Shown in pieces: positions 15,825 through 25,340 of a stretch of DNA of 64,000 nucleotides. This DNA comes from JBGLNJ01 sp041300525 (lineage in GTDB: Bacteria > Chloroflexota > Anaerolineae > Fen-1058). Under the pieces are notes generated by a model. That model ran no database searches and was not told where the DNA came from. It was given only the letters and a program-made list of their open reading frames with translations. Positions within the stretch are counted from its first letter, which is position 1. Every line of letters starts with the position of its first letter. Both the position numbers and the translations under genes were made by a program. The stretch lies in the NCBI GenBank assembly GCA_041300525.1, contig JBGLNJ010000001.1:2356001-2420000 (forward strand), read 5' to 3'.

Positions 15825-17846
15825 ATGCCGAACCCTCACGAACTCTCTAACTTTATCTGGCAGATTGCCGACCTCTTGCGAGGCCCGTATCGCCCACCGC
15901 AATATGAGCGCGTCATGCTGCCCCTGACGGTGCTGCGCCGCTTTGACTGTGTCCTCGCGCCAACCAAAGACAAGGTGCTGGCCGAGGCGGAACGCTGGAA
16001 GGGCAAGCACAAGGGCGAGGCACTTGACGCCATGCTCAATAAAGCTGCTGGACAGCGTTTCCACAATCACTCGCCGCTTGACTTTGAAAAGCTCAAGGGT
16101 GACCCCGACCATATTGACCGGCATCTTATCAGCTATATCGAGGGCTTTTCCAAGAATGTGCGCGACATCTTTGAACGCTTCGAGTTTGCCACCGAGGTCG
16201 AAAAGATGCGCGAGGCGAATATTCTCTACCTCGTTGTGTCGAAATTCTGCGACGTTGACCTGCATCCCGACGCAGTAGATAACATTCAGATGGGGCTGCT
16301 CTTTGAAGATTTGATCCGCCGCTTCAACGAAGCTGCCAACGAAACTGCCGGCGACCACTTTACTCCCCGCGAAGTCATCCGCCTGATGGTGGACATTTTA
16401 TTCGATCCCGATGATGCTATCTTGACCGTACCGGGCAAAGTGTACAAGTTGCTCGATCCGGCCTGCGGCACGGGCGGGATGCTGGCGGAAGCGCAAAACC
16501 ATTTGCGCGCGATGCACACTGACGAAAGACTGTGGGTATTTGGGCAGGATTTCAATCCGCGCGCGTACGCGATTGCAGCCTCCGACCTGTTGATGAAAGG
16601 CAACGAAAACAGCGATATTCGCTTTGGAGATTCGCTCATCAATGACCAATACGCAGGTGATCATTTCGACTATCTGCTTGCCAACCCGCCCTTCGGTGTA
16701 GACTGGAAAAAGCAGCAAAAGGATGTGCAGCGAGAGCATGATAAGCAAGGTTATGCCGGACGCTTTGGCGCGGGCCTGCCGCGCGTCAATGACGGCTCGC
16801 TGCTCTTTTTGCAGCACATGATCAAAAAGTTCGAGCCATATCAACCCGATCAGAAGAAATACGGCTCACGCCTGGGGATCGTATTCAACGGCTCGCCGCT
16901 CTTTACCGGCGGCGCGGGCAGCGGCGAAAGCGAAATCCGCAAATGGGTAATCGAAAACGACTGGCTAGACGCGATTGTAGCTTTGCCCGAGCAGATGTTT
17001 TACAATACCGGCATCGGCACATACATTTGGATTGTAACCAACCGCAAGCAGGCGCACCGCAAGGGCAAGATTCAGTTGATTGACGCCCGCGAGCGTTGGA
17101 AGCCGATGCGCCGCAGCCTGGGCGACAAGCGCCGCTATATGGGTGAGGATGACATTGTCGCTGTGGTGCGCGAATATGGCGAGTTTGCCGAGGCCGACAC
17201 CAGCAAGGTTTTTGATAACGCCGACTTTGGCTATAACCGCGTGCCGATTGAACGTCCCCTGCGCCTGCTCTACCAGATGAATGTTGAGCGCAAGAGAAAT
17301 TTTCTGGATGCCTTCCCTCACCTGCTGGACGACGTGCAGGCGATTGACCGCGAGTTGGGCCGCGAGCCGCGCTCCGACTGGAGCGAGTTTGATGCGCTGA
17401 TGACCGAACTCCTCAAGCAGCGCAGCAGCCGGTGGAAAGCGCCGGAGCGCAAACGCTTCCGTGATGTGTTCGCCGAGCGCAACGCCGAGGCCGAGCGCGT
17501 GATCTTCAAAGAGCGCAAACCCAACGGCGACCCTGACGCGCGCGTGTGGGGCTGGTTTCCTGTACCCAACCTGCGCCTGGAGCGCAGGTACGAGCCGGAT
17601 ACCCAGTTGCGCGACGCTGAAAACGTGCGACTGAAAGATGACGTGGTGCGCTATTTTCGCCATGAGGTTGAGCCGCACCTGCCCGATTCATGGGCCGACG
17701 GCGAAAACGTCCGCCGCGCTTACGAGATCAATTTCAACCGCCACTTTTACACGTACACGCCCCCGCGCCCATTGGCCGAGATTGACGCCGACCTCAAGCG
17801 CATGGAAGAAGAGATTATGCGCCTGCTGCGCGAGGTGACAGCGTGA
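15825..17846 (+). CDS. hsdM: type I restriction-modification methyltransferase subunit
   Basis: The 673-residue product has the HsdM N-terminal helical domain (LSNFIWQIADLLRGPYRPPQ), then the N6-adenine methyltransferase core: GDHFTPREVIRLMVDIL, motif I DPACGTGGMLAEA and motif IV NPPFGV. With HsdS it methylates adenine in a bipartite target. ATG 15825 was chosen over GTG 15819. The stop overlaps the hsdS start (GTGA). No hsdR is present; a DarT-like gene sits where it would follow. The gene appears intact. Confidence 0.93.
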   Translation: MPNPHELSNFIWQIADLLRGPYRPPQYERVMLPLTVLRRFDCVLAPTKDKVLAEAERWKGKHKGEALDAMLNKAAGQRFHNHSPLDFEKLKGDPDHIDRHLISYIEGFSKNVRDIFERFEFATEVEKMREANILYLVVSKFCDVDLHPDAVDNIQMGLLFEDLIRRFNEAANETAGDHFTPREVIRLMVDILFDPDDAILTVPGKVYKLLDPACGTGGMLAEAQNHLRAMHTDERLWVFGQDFNPRAYAIAASDLLMKGNENSDIRFGDSLINDQYAGDHFDYLLANPPFGVDWKKQQKDVQREHDKQGYAGRFGAGLPRVNDGSLLFLQHMIKKFEPYQPDQKKYGSRLGIVFNGSPLFTGGAGSGESEIRKWVIENDWLDAIVALPEQMFYNTGIGTYIWIVTNRKQAHRKGKIQLIDARERWKPMRRSLGDKRRYMGEDDIVAVVREYGEFAEADTSKVFDNADFGYNRVPIERPLRLLYQMNVERKRNFLDAFPHLLDDVQAIDRELGREPRSDWSEFDALMTELLKQRSSRWKAPERKRFRDVFAERNAEAERVIFKERKPNGDPDARVWGWFPVPNLRLERRYEPDTQLRDAENVRLKDDVVRYFRHEVEPHLPDSWADGENVRRAYEINFNRHFYTYTPPRPLAEIDADLKRMEEEIMRLLREVTA

Positions 17847-19030
17847 ATTGGCAACAGGTGCAGCTAAAGTATGTTGCACGTTTTGCGTATGGCGATTCAT
17901 TGCCTCCAACAGATAGTGAGCGGGAAGGGCCGGTCAAGGTCTTTGGCTCCAATGGGCCTTTTGCCAATTTCTCAAAGGCGAATACCCAAGCACCTGCAAT
18001 TGTCATAGGGCGCAAAGGCTCTTACGGTAAGATAAATTGGACGGACGAGCCATGTCTCGCGTCTGACACTACTTTTTTTGTTGATGCGACGACGACGCAA
18101 CATGATTTGCGATGGCTCTTTTACTTGCTTCAAACGCTAAACCTTGATGCTGGCACGGATGAAGCGGCTGTCCCAGGACTAAACCGAGATAATGCTTACG
18201 AAAAAGTGGTCTCGGTTCCTCCCCGTGTCAAACAACACGCCATTGCCGACTATCTCGACCGCGAGACGGCCAAACTCGACGCGATGATCGCGGCCAAAGA
18301 GCACCTGCTCGACCTGCTGGCAGAAAAGCGCCGCGCCCTCATCACCCACGCCGTCACACGCGGGCTGAATCCCACTGCGCCCATGCGTGATTCGGGCGTA
18401 GAATGGTTGGGCGAGATCCCGACGCATTGGGAAACTGTGAAGGTCAAGTATGTGGCGCAAGTTGGCAACGGGTCTACTCCGCTTCGCGATAACATGGCAT
18501 ACTGGCAAAATGGCACATTCCCTTGGCTCACGAGCACAGTTGTAAATGATGATGTTGTTGGTGAGCCAACAGAATTTGTGACAGAGATTGCTTTGAGTGA
18601 ATGTCATTTGCCAATTGTTCAACCCGACAGTGTACTTGTTGCCATTACAGGGGAAGGTAAAACCCGAGGCAAGGCTGCTATTTTGCGTTATCGCGCTACC
18701 ATCAACCAGCATCTAGCATTCATTTCTCCTCGATCAGATTTGCTGATTCCTGAATTCCTTCAGTTTTTTTTGTCTAGCTCCTACGAGGTACTGAGGACAA
18801 TCAGTGAGGGCATGGGCAGTACAAAAGGCGCTTTGACGTGCGAGCAATTAGGTGAATTCATAGTGCCCCAGCCACCATTGACTGAACAACGACAGATCGT
18901 TTCAAGTGTAGCATCAATGAAAGCCAGTCTTGATTCATTAGCCAGGGCAGCAGAGAAAACAATTGTACTGCTCCATGAACGGCGCTCAGCCCTCATCGCG
19001 GCGGCGGTGAGCGGGCAGGTGCGGATGTAA
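17843..19030 (+). CDS. hsdS: type I restriction-modification specificity subunit
   Basis: The 395-residue product contains two target-recognition domains (about residues 1-130 and 185-355), each followed by a conserved helical spacer: QHAIADYLDRETAKLDAMI with EKRRALITHAVTRGLN, and TEQRQIVSSVASMKASLDSL. GVEWLGEIPTHWE opens the second TRD, as in many HsdS proteins. It directs HsdM to DNA. The start GTG 17843 overlaps the hsdM stop, and its own stop overlaps the next ATG (TAATG). The TRD coding parts have lower GC than the spacers, consistent with exchange of recognition domains. Confidence 0.92.
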   Translation: MNWQQVQLKYVARFAYGDSLPPTDSEREGPVKVFGSNGPFANFSKANTQAPAIVIGRKGSYGKINWTDEPCLASDTTFFVDATTTQHDLRWLFYLLQTLNLDAGTDEAAVPGLNRDNAYEKVVSVPPRVKQHAIADYLDRETAKLDAMIAAKEHLLDLLAEKRRALITHAVTRGLNPTAPMRDSGVEWLGEIPTHWETVKVKYVAQVGNGSTPLRDNMAYWQNGTFPWLTSTVVNDDVVGEPTEFVTEIALSECHLPIVQPDSVLVAITGEGKTRGKAAILRYRATINQHLAFISPRSDLLIPEFLQFFLSSSYEVLRTISEGMGSTKGALTCEQLGEFIVPQPPLTEQRQIVSSVASMKASLDSLARAAEKTIVLLHERRSALIAAAVSGQVRM

Positions 19031-19911
19031 TGAACCAGCCTGGCCAGACGACGGCTATCTATCACATCACGCACCTGCGCAATCTGCCCGGCATCCTGGA
19101 GCAGGGCGGGCTGTGGTGTGACGCAGAAGCCGCGCGGCGCAAGCTGATTCAGGTGGGGATCGCTCACCAGCACATCAAACAGCGCCGCGCCGCCAAAGTG
19201 GTGCCGTGCGCCGCGGGCGGGTCGTTGGCCGATTACGTTCCGTTCTATTTTGCCCCGCGCTCACCCATGCTGTTTGCCATCCATCGCGGCAACGTGCAAG
19301 GCTACGCGGACGGTCAAGCGCCCGTCGCGCACCTGGTCTCGTCCGTGGAGACCGTCATCGCGGCGGGCCGGCCTTGGCCGAGCGAATGGCTCAAACACAG
19401 CGGCGTGCGTCGCCAGTGCCAGGAACTCTGGGACGACCTGCCCGCGACGGTTCAAGAGTCATTGCGCTCCTGGCAGACAGGCGGGGCCAGAGATTTTCTG
19501 CTCAACACGGGCCTATCGGACGGGAGCAACGGCGAGCCGCATTTGACCAGTTCCGTCTTTGCCGCGTTCGTGCGAGAGCAGGCGGGCATGGGGGGCAGTA
19601 TGCTGCGCCGCGATGCGGCCACAGGCCAGGCGTATCGCGGCGGCGTCCGGTTGCCGGTGGAGCTCACGCCGCAAGAAGATCGGCTGCTGGCCTATTTGCT
19701 CGCGCACCCCGGCGAAGTGTGCGACAAGGACGCGCTGGCCGAAGCCGTTTGGTCGGACGAGGTGCGCGTGGAGGGCATCCGCGACGACCGGCTGGCGCAA
19801 CTCGTGCGCCGATTGCGCGACAAGGTGGAACCTGACCCGCACACGCCACGCTACATCGTGCCGGTGTGGGGACGCGGCTATCGGCTCGTGTCGGATGGGG
19901 CGGAAGGGTGA
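19030..19911 (+). CDS. truncated DarT-like DNA ADP-ribosyltransferase fused to a winged-helix segment
   Basis: Residues 1-105 match DarT (DUF4433): IYHITHLRNLPGILEQGGLW, HQHIKQRRAAKVV and LADYVPFYFAPRSPML, the NAD-binding half of a toxin that ADP-ribosylates thymidines in DNA. At about 19350 the match ends before the catalytic Glu. The rest belongs to another protein type and finishes with an OmpR-like winged helix (LTPQEDRLLAYLLAHPGEV, RLRDKVEPD, YIVPVWGRGYRLV). No DarG antitoxin is present, consistent with loss of toxicity. Its ATG overlaps the hsdS stop, so it belongs to the hsd operon. The fusion could be a join artefact. Confidence 0.7.
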   Translation: MNQPGQTTAIYHITHLRNLPGILEQGGLWCDAEAARRKLIQVGIAHQHIKQRRAAKVVPCAAGGSLADYVPFYFAPRSPMLFAIHRGNVQGYADGQAPVAHLVSSVETVIAAGRPWPSEWLKHSGVRRQCQELWDDLPATVQESLRSWQTGGARDFLLNTGLSDGSNGEPHLTSSVFAAFVREQAGMGGSMLRRDAATGQAYRGGVRLPVELTPQEDRLLAYLLAHPGEVCDKDALAEAVWSDEVRVEGIRDDRLAQLVRRLRDKVEPDPHTPRYIVPVWGRGYRLVSDGAEG

Positions 19912-19914
19912 TTC

Positions 19915-20277
19915 GGTTGCGCCGCAGAATCCATACGAGCCGCTAGCGCTGCGCGTAACAATCGGCAGATACACGAGTCGGTCGTTGGGCATTACGCGCA
20001 CTGCGTTGGTCAAGAAGGGCGTGCCATCAAGCATCGCGTTGAAAGTGATCGTGTACCAAACGTAGTGGGTCAGCCCGGTCAGGGTAAAAGTGTGAGTGGA
20101 GCTAACAATGCCGGTGACGGCAAGATATGCCTGCCGGTCTGGCTGGCGTAGTCAATCCGCCACGTGCTTGTGGGAGGAAGGATAGTTTTGATCTGCCAGC
20201 TCAGATGGACGGCCTGGCCGGCAGGAATGCCGCTCAACACTAGATGTTTATCTGCTGATCGGACACGCTGGAATCCA
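19915..20277 (-). pseudogene. C-terminal remnant of a secreted protein with FN3/Ig-like domain
   Basis: On the minus strand, pieces in two frames read HLVLSGIPAGQAVHLSWQI and WRIDYASQTG, then QAYLAVTGIVSSTHTFTLTG, LTHYVWYTITFNAMLDGTPF and VYLPIVTR. These resemble the tail of extracellular proteins, including the YLPIV motif found at the end of the beta-helix protein nearby. The frame changes near 20127, so a frameshift is present. No start is available. The left end runs into the winged-helix gene of the opposite strand. Confidence 0.55.
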
Positions 20278-20280
20278 ACC

Positions 20281-21531
20281 TCAGGCCAGGTTCACCTGAT
20301 GCACCACCATCTCGCTCTCGTTGATCGTGCCCACGCCTTTGGAGCAACAGCCGACCAGAGCCTTGCGGAGATTGTTGTCGTTGTCCGGGTTCATGAACGT
20401 CTGGCTGGTGCGGCAGGGCAGCATCACGTACTTGCACATCCAGTAATCCAACGTAGCCGGATCGGCGCACAGACCCACCGACTTGGTCTGCGTCGCCGAC
20501 GAGCCGGTTCGCCCGCCATAGCCAGTCCATTCGGCGCAGGTCAAGTAGAAGGCGGGCTTGAGCTGGGTGACGAGATGGCCCACCGATTCGCCCATGGCCT
20601 GGGGGTTGATCGGAGTATTGTATCCCACGCCGTGCAGCGAGTATGACCCCGGCCCGGTGAAATCAACGATTCCCAAGTGACACTTGAGTGCGCTGGTCGG
20701 CCCGGCGTAATCTTCCGCATTGAGGCTGCCGTGATTGTTGAGCGTGGGCAGGAAAATCAGCTTGACCTTCTGGCCGTTGTACCCGCCGTTCTGCCAGACG
20801 CCGTTCTGGAGATCAACCAACTTGCCGCTATAGCTCGAAAGTAGAATGGGATGAGAAAGCCGCACGGTGCGGCTATTGGCGGCGGCAGTATAGGTCGTGC
20901 GCACCCAGCCGTGTTGATCGGCAGCAAGATCAGCCGGCCCGGCAACGGCGACAAAGCCACCCTGGCCGGAATCGTAGAGCGGGATGACCGTGACGTTAGG
21001 GATGCTGCGCGTGTGATAGTCGTTGACCAGCTCAAAATAGTTCATGTCCGGCCAGTTGCGCTGGCGATTGGCGACCGACATATTCCAGCAGTAACTCCCC
21101 GTGAGCGCGGTGGGGGGATCGCGGTGGACATGCTCGGTGATGATAATCTCGCCCGCAAAGCCGCCGGGCCGATTGAGGATCACGTCAATCAACGCCTTCA
21201 TGCACAAGGTATGCGTATAGCCCTGGTTGGGCCATTGGCCGTTGGGCTTGAGCACCACCACGTCATCACGGTCAATAAATCGCTCAATGCCGCCCGCCAA
21301 GGCAACGACATTCTGCACATTCGTGACGGGCGTGCTATTGCGAGCCACGTAGATGTGGTGTTGTTCGCCCGGCCCACGTGATACGAAGGGCAGAAAAGCC
21401 TGCGGTGTGAGTTCGACGGTCTGCGCCTGGACGGGCAACATTCCGGGCCTGCGGCGCACCAGCGACAGGACAGCTCCGCCCAGTGCCGCGGCGGCTCCGG
21501 TGAGAAACTGGCGACGAGTCAAGGGACGCAT
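20281..21531 (-). CDS. secreted DUF362-type iron-sulfur-associated protein with Tat signal
   Basis: The 416-residue product begins with a twin-arginine-like signal (LTRRQFLTGAAAALGGAVLS), then the short FLPFVSRG motif and a DUF362-like domain: VVLKPNGQWPNQG, GFAGEIIITEH, and 'LPTLNNHGSLNAEDYAGPTS' followed by ALKCHLGIVDF. DUF362 proteins are often linked to redox centres, but the biochemical role of this group is not settled. AGGAGG lies 9 nt before ATG 21531. It is downstream of a beta-helix protein gene on the same strand (about 40 nt apart), so the two secreted proteins are probably co-expressed. Confidence 0.75.
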   Translation of the reverse strand: MRPLTRRQFLTGAAAALGGAVLSLVRRRPGMLPVQAQTVELTPQAFLPFVSRGPGEQHHIYVARNSTPVTNVQNVVALAGGIERFIDRDDVVVLKPNGQWPNQGYTHTLCMKALIDVILNRPGGFAGEIIITEHVHRDPPTALTGSYCWNMSVANRQRNWPDMNYFELVNDYHTRSIPNVTVIPLYDSGQGGFVAVAGPADLAADQHGWVRTTYTAAANSRTVRLSHPILLSSYSGKLVDLQNGVWQNGGYNGQKVKLIFLPTLNNHGSLNAEDYAGPTSALKCHLGIVDFTGPGSYSLHGVGYNTPINPQAMGESVGHLVTQLKPAFYLTCAEWTGYGGRTGSSATQTKSVGLCADPATLDYWMCKYVMLPCRTSQTFMNPDNDNNLRKALVGCCSKGVGTINESEMVVHQVNLA

Positions 21532-21571
21532 AGTATCTAACCTCCTGATTTTCTTTAGACAAGAATCACAA

Positions 21572-23260
21572 TCAGTATTTCATGACGATGGGCAAAAAGG
21601 TGTCTCGATACGGCCAGAAGGCATTGTTGGAAAGCGCCGACCAACCCCCCGCGGCATTTTGCACCTTGAGGGCAAAGTAAGCCGTGCCGCTGGTGTAAGA
21701 AACTGTCGCCGTGTAGGTCTGGGCTGCGCCGGCTAGCGTTCCGGTGAGGAGAAGGGCGCTCGCCCAATTGGACTCGGTGATGCGAGTGCCTGAATAACGC
21801 AGCGTTATCGTGATGGCGTTCGCCGGGGCCGTCCAGCGCATCGTGGCAGTCAGCACGCTTGTGTTGGTGACGGCGTGGGTCACGCGCAGGTCGGTCACGG
21901 CGGAGGGAGGCGGCGTGCCATACTCGTCCGCGCCCACATCGGAAGCTGGGCCGATGGGGCGTGGGTCGCCGTCATAGTCGTCGGTCACATCAGTTGGCGC
22001 AGTGACCCGGTCAATGGCGTTGGTAGCAGCAGTGGACGCCAGGTGCAAATCGCCCGAGGTGACATTCACGAACCAACTCGCCTGCGCGTTTGTGAGGTTG
22101 CCCGACTGCGTGGCGATAGCCCCATCGCGCTCTCGCAGCGTGTGATTGACCAGGTTGTTGATGATGTCGGCCCGCGTGTTGGCAAAGCGCCACTCGATGG
22201 ACGAGAACGTGTGAGCCGGGTCGGCGGTGCATACCGAGTTGTGGAGCGCCCGCGCGTTGCACGAGTTCCACAGGCAGATGCCGCAATCGAAACCGTACTC
22301 TGAAGCAAACAAGCCAGCGTCACTGGCAGAGACAAAATTGTTGCGGATGATGCCACCGTAATCGTCCACATAGCCGACGGCGCTGGGGCACGGGTTATCG
22401 GGATAAGTGCGCCCAGGGCCGCTTGTCGCCAGGCCGAGTCCGATGCCGCGCGCGTTGTTGTGGAGCAAGTTCCGTTCGATCACCGTATCCCGGCAGCCTT
22501 TCCAAAGATGGATGCCGTGCTCAGAAAGGTCACTTGAGCACCAGAACCCTTCGATGAGATTGTCGCGGATCACCCAGCCTCGCGATTGGTGCGCGTCAAT
22601 GCCGCCAGTGTAGCAACTTCCGTTGATATTCCAAACCTCTACCCGTCCAGCGTCGGTCAATTGGATGCGAGAGCAAGCCACCACGCCGTTGTCGGTAAAG
22701 TGGAGCGGATTATCCGGCGTGTACGGATTGACCTTAATCGCTTGCTGGCCGGGGTCAAAGATGTGGACATTATAGATCAGTGTGTTGTTGGTGTCTCCGC
22801 CATCGGTAGACATCACGTGGATGGGATGGTAGTATGCCTCTCGGAGCGTCAGGTCGGCGATGGTCACGTTCGAAGCGACGATTTGGATGATTTCGGTGGT
22901 CAGGTAGTTGCCATCTAGAATGACGGCCTTTGGATTCCCACTGGCCGAGCGCAGTGTGACGTTGGGCGCTGCGAACCGCAGATAGACGCCGTCGAGATTG
23001 TAGGCGCCGTCGGCGACGAGGATGGTGGCGCCGGAGGTTGCAGTGTTGACGGCGTCTTGCAGTTCTTCGACCGTGGAGACGTTGACGATGTTCCCGGTGG
23101 GCGGCGGCAGCGGTGGACAATGGCTGGCCGCGGCAAGCGTCAAGGTACTCGACGCTGATTCATGGAAAGGACGGTGAGCACCAGATGCTCCATTCCCTGT
23201 CGCCAGCAGCGCCAACATGAGAACAAGCCCAAAGAAGCTGGATTTCTTGTGCGTCTTCAT
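21572..23260 (-). CDS. secreted right-handed beta-helix protein with FN3-like C-terminal domain
   Basis: The 562-residue product from ATG 23260 has a signal peptide (KKSSFFGLVLMLALLATG), then a pectate-lyase/CSLREA-like repeat region: VEELQDAVNTATSGATILVA, repeated NVTIADLTL, WVIRDNLIEGF and DTVIERNLLHNNARGIGL turns of a parallel beta helix. A DVGADEYG motif ends the helix, and an FN3-like domain (AVTDLRVTHAVTNTSV) precedes the C-terminal FLPIVMKY. It probably binds or acts on extracellular polysaccharide; no catalytic set can be assigned. Seven or more cysteine pairs are possible. Confidence 0.8.
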   Translation of the reverse strand: MKTHKKSSFFGLVLMLALLATGNGASGAHRPFHESASSTLTLAAASHCPPLPPPTGNIVNVSTVEELQDAVNTATSGATILVADGAYNLDGVYLRFAAPNVTLRSASGNPKAVILDGNYLTTEIIQIVASNVTIADLTLREAYYHPIHVMSTDGGDTNNTLIYNVHIFDPGQQAIKVNPYTPDNPLHFTDNGVVACSRIQLTDAGRVEVWNINGSCYTGGIDAHQSRGWVIRDNLIEGFWCSSDLSEHGIHLWKGCRDTVIERNLLHNNARGIGLGLATSGPGRTYPDNPCPSAVGYVDDYGGIIRNNFVSASDAGLFASEYGFDCGICLWNSCNARALHNSVCTADPAHTFSSIEWRFANTRADIINNLVNHTLRERDGAIATQSGNLTNAQASWFVNVTSGDLHLASTAATNAIDRVTAPTDVTDDYDGDPRPIGPASDVGADEYGTPPPSAVTDLRVTHAVTNTSVLTATMRWTAPANAITITLRYSGTRITESNWASALLLTGTLAGAAQTYTATVSYTSGTAYFALKVQNAAGGWSALSNNAFWPYRDTFLPIVMKY

Positions 23261-23559
23261 ACGCTTTGGTCTCCCAGCCGCGACGGCCCTTGTTGCAGCA
23301 CGGCAATCTTGCAATCTTGATGGAGGAATGTCGCTTCATGGCGATGCCCCGACGTTAGCTCACGATGCCAGAACAAGGCAGAGATGGTGGAAAGGGAAGG
23401 AGGAGGACAAAGGCGCTGTCGTGATAACGTCAGCGCCTAGTGTAGCGCAAAACCGGCTCTCGACGCAATAGGCTAATGGGACTATCGGAGGTAGCACATA
23501 TCCGGCTGGAGGGACAGCGGCACAAAAGAACAGCCCGGCACGAGTCGCGAGACCGGCCT
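23261..23559. other. intergenic region between alaS and the secreted-protein genes
   Basis: No supported gene is seen. On the minus strand, just after the alaS stop, GGCCGG and CCGGGC arms around 23530-23556 could form a weak terminator-like hairpin followed by TGTTCTTTTG. No confident promoter for the beta-helix gene was identified. Confidence 0.4.
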
Positions 23560-25323
23560 TTATTCCAGGATAGCACGCACGCGCCGAATGTCCTGCCCGA
23601 CGGATTCTTGCTTTGCGATCTTGAAATGGCCGAGCGCGCCGGTGTGCGTTACATGCGGGCCGCCGCACACTTCTTTGGAAAACGCCCCGATGCTATAGAC
23701 CTTGACCTGATCGCCGTACTTTTCTCCAAAGAAAGCCAGCGCGCCCGACTCTAACGCCCGATCCGACGGCATGACCTCGACCGATACCGGCCAGTCATGG
23801 GCGATCTGTTCGTTCACGATGGCCTCGACCCGCTCAATTTCCTCAAGTGCGAGCTTGTCAGGATATGAGAAATCAAAACGCAAGCGGTCCGAGGTGATGT
23901 TCGATCCCATCTGGCGCACGGCAGGCCCCAACACTTGACGCAAGGCTTGGTGGAGCAAGTGCGTGGCGGTGTGCAAGCGCGTCGTCTCTTCCGTGTGGTC
24001 GGCCAAGCCGCCCTTGAATTTCTGCTCCATGCCACGGCGCGAGATTTCCTGGTGCGCCTTGTAGAGCGCCTCAAAGCCCGCTTCATCCACGGCCAGCTCT
24101 TGCTCGCGCGCCAGCTCGACGGTGAACGGCAAGGGAAAGCCAAAGGTCTCGAACAGATCAAAGGCGTCGGCTGCCGATATGGCGCTGGCGTCCTTGCCGC
24201 ACATTCGCTGCGCGACCTTTTGGTACTCGCGCAAGCCGCGCTCGAGTGTGCCCTTGAATTTGGTTTCCTCACGCTCAATCTCTGCGGCGATGCGCTCGCG
24301 ATTTTGGGCAAGCTCCGGGTACGCCGGCGCGAAAATATCCACCACGACATTGGAGAGATGAGCGCCAAAATTCTGCCGGATGCCCAAGTCGCGGCCATAG
24401 CGCACGGCGCGCCGAACCAGCCGCCGCACCACGTAACCGGCCTCGACGTTCGAGGGAGACGCGCCATCGGCAATTGCAAAGGTCGAGGCCCGCACGTGAT
24501 CGGCAATCACGCGGAACGGCTTGGGGCTGTCCGAATATCGGCGGCCCGAAAGCTGCTCGATGTGGTCAATCAGCGGGTGGAGGGTTTCGATGGTGAACAC
24601 ATCGTCGCGCCCCTGGAGCACGGCGGCGGTGCGCTCAACGCCCATGCCGGTGTCAACGTTGCGTTGTTGAAGCCTCACGTAGCGTCCGTCAGCCGTTTTG
24701 TTGTACTCCATAAAGACATTGTTCCAAATCTCGAACCACTTGCCGCACGGACAGCCCGGCCCGCAATTCAGATGATCCGGCTTGCCAGTGTCATAGAAAA
24801 TCTCCGAGTCCGGCCCGCACGGGCCGGTCGCGCCGGCCGGCCCCCACCAGTTGTCCCGTTTGGGCAAAAAGTGAATCCGCTCGGTTGGAATGTCCAGGCT
24901 GCGCCAGATGTCGGCGGACACATCGTCGCGCGGCGCATCCGCGTCGCCGGCGAACACCGTCACGACCAGGCGTGCTGGGTTGAGGCCGAGCACTCGCGTG
25001 AGAAATTCATAGCTCCACGCCAACGACTCGTGCTTGAAATAGTCGCCCAATGACCAGTTGCCCAGCATCTCAAAGAAAGTGAGGTGCGAGGTATCGCCCA
25101 CCTCGTCAATGTCGTTGGTGCGTATGCACTTTTGAACGTTGACGAGCCGGCGGCCCAATGGATGTGGCTCGCCCAGCAGGAAAGGCACCAGCGGGTGCAT
25201 CCCGGCTGTGGTGAACAGCACCGTCGGGTCGTTCTCCGGCAGCAGCGACGCTGAGCGGATGCGCTTGTGACCGTGCGCTTCAAAGAACTGTTGATAGCTT
25301 TCACAGAGTTCGCTTGCCAGCAT
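23560..25323 (-). CDS. alaS: alanyl-tRNA synthetase, short form without C-Ala domain
   Basis: The 587-residue enzyme charges tRNA-Ala. Visible parts: class II motif 1 region (HKRIRSASLLPENDPTVLFT), motif 2 around KCIRTNDIDEVGDTSHLTFF, motif 3 near GMGVERTAAVLQG, the tRNA-recognition helices, and the editing domain with zinc ligands HTATHLLHQAL and KEVCGGPHVTHTG. The protein ends right after the editing domain (QDIRRVRAILE), whereas usual AlaRS is about 870 residues with a C-Ala domain. The end is at a natural domain border, as in other reported short AlaRS. ATG 25323 has GGGAGG 6 nt upstream. Expression is controlled by a T-box leader. Confidence 0.93.
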   Translation of the reverse strand: MLASELCESYQQFFEAHGHKRIRSASLLPENDPTVLFTTAGMHPLVPFLLGEPHPLGRRLVNVQKCIRTNDIDEVGDTSHLTFFEMLGNWSLGDYFKHESLAWSYEFLTRVLGLNPARLVVTVFAGDADAPRDDVSADIWRSLDIPTERIHFLPKRDNWWGPAGATGPCGPDSEIFYDTGKPDHLNCGPGCPCGKWFEIWNNVFMEYNKTADGRYVRLQQRNVDTGMGVERTAAVLQGRDDVFTIETLHPLIDHIEQLSGRRYSDSPKPFRVIADHVRASTFAIADGASPSNVEAGYVVRRLVRRAVRYGRDLGIRQNFGAHLSNVVVDIFAPAYPELAQNRERIAAEIEREETKFKGTLERGLREYQKVAQRMCGKDASAISAADAFDLFETFGFPLPFTVELAREQELAVDEAGFEALYKAHQEISRRGMEQKFKGGLADHTEETTRLHTATHLLHQALRQVLGPAVRQMGSNITSDRLRFDFSYPDKLALEEIERVEAIVNEQIAHDWPVSVEVMPSDRALESGALAFFGEKYGDQVKVYSIGAFSKEVCGGPHVTHTGALGHFKIAKQESVGQDIRRVRAILE

Positions 25324-25340
25324 CTTGTCCTCCCTCAAAC

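Noticed and set aside
23935..25053. 372-codon plus-strand frame opposite alaS
   Set aside because: Shadow of alaS, no recognisable domain.
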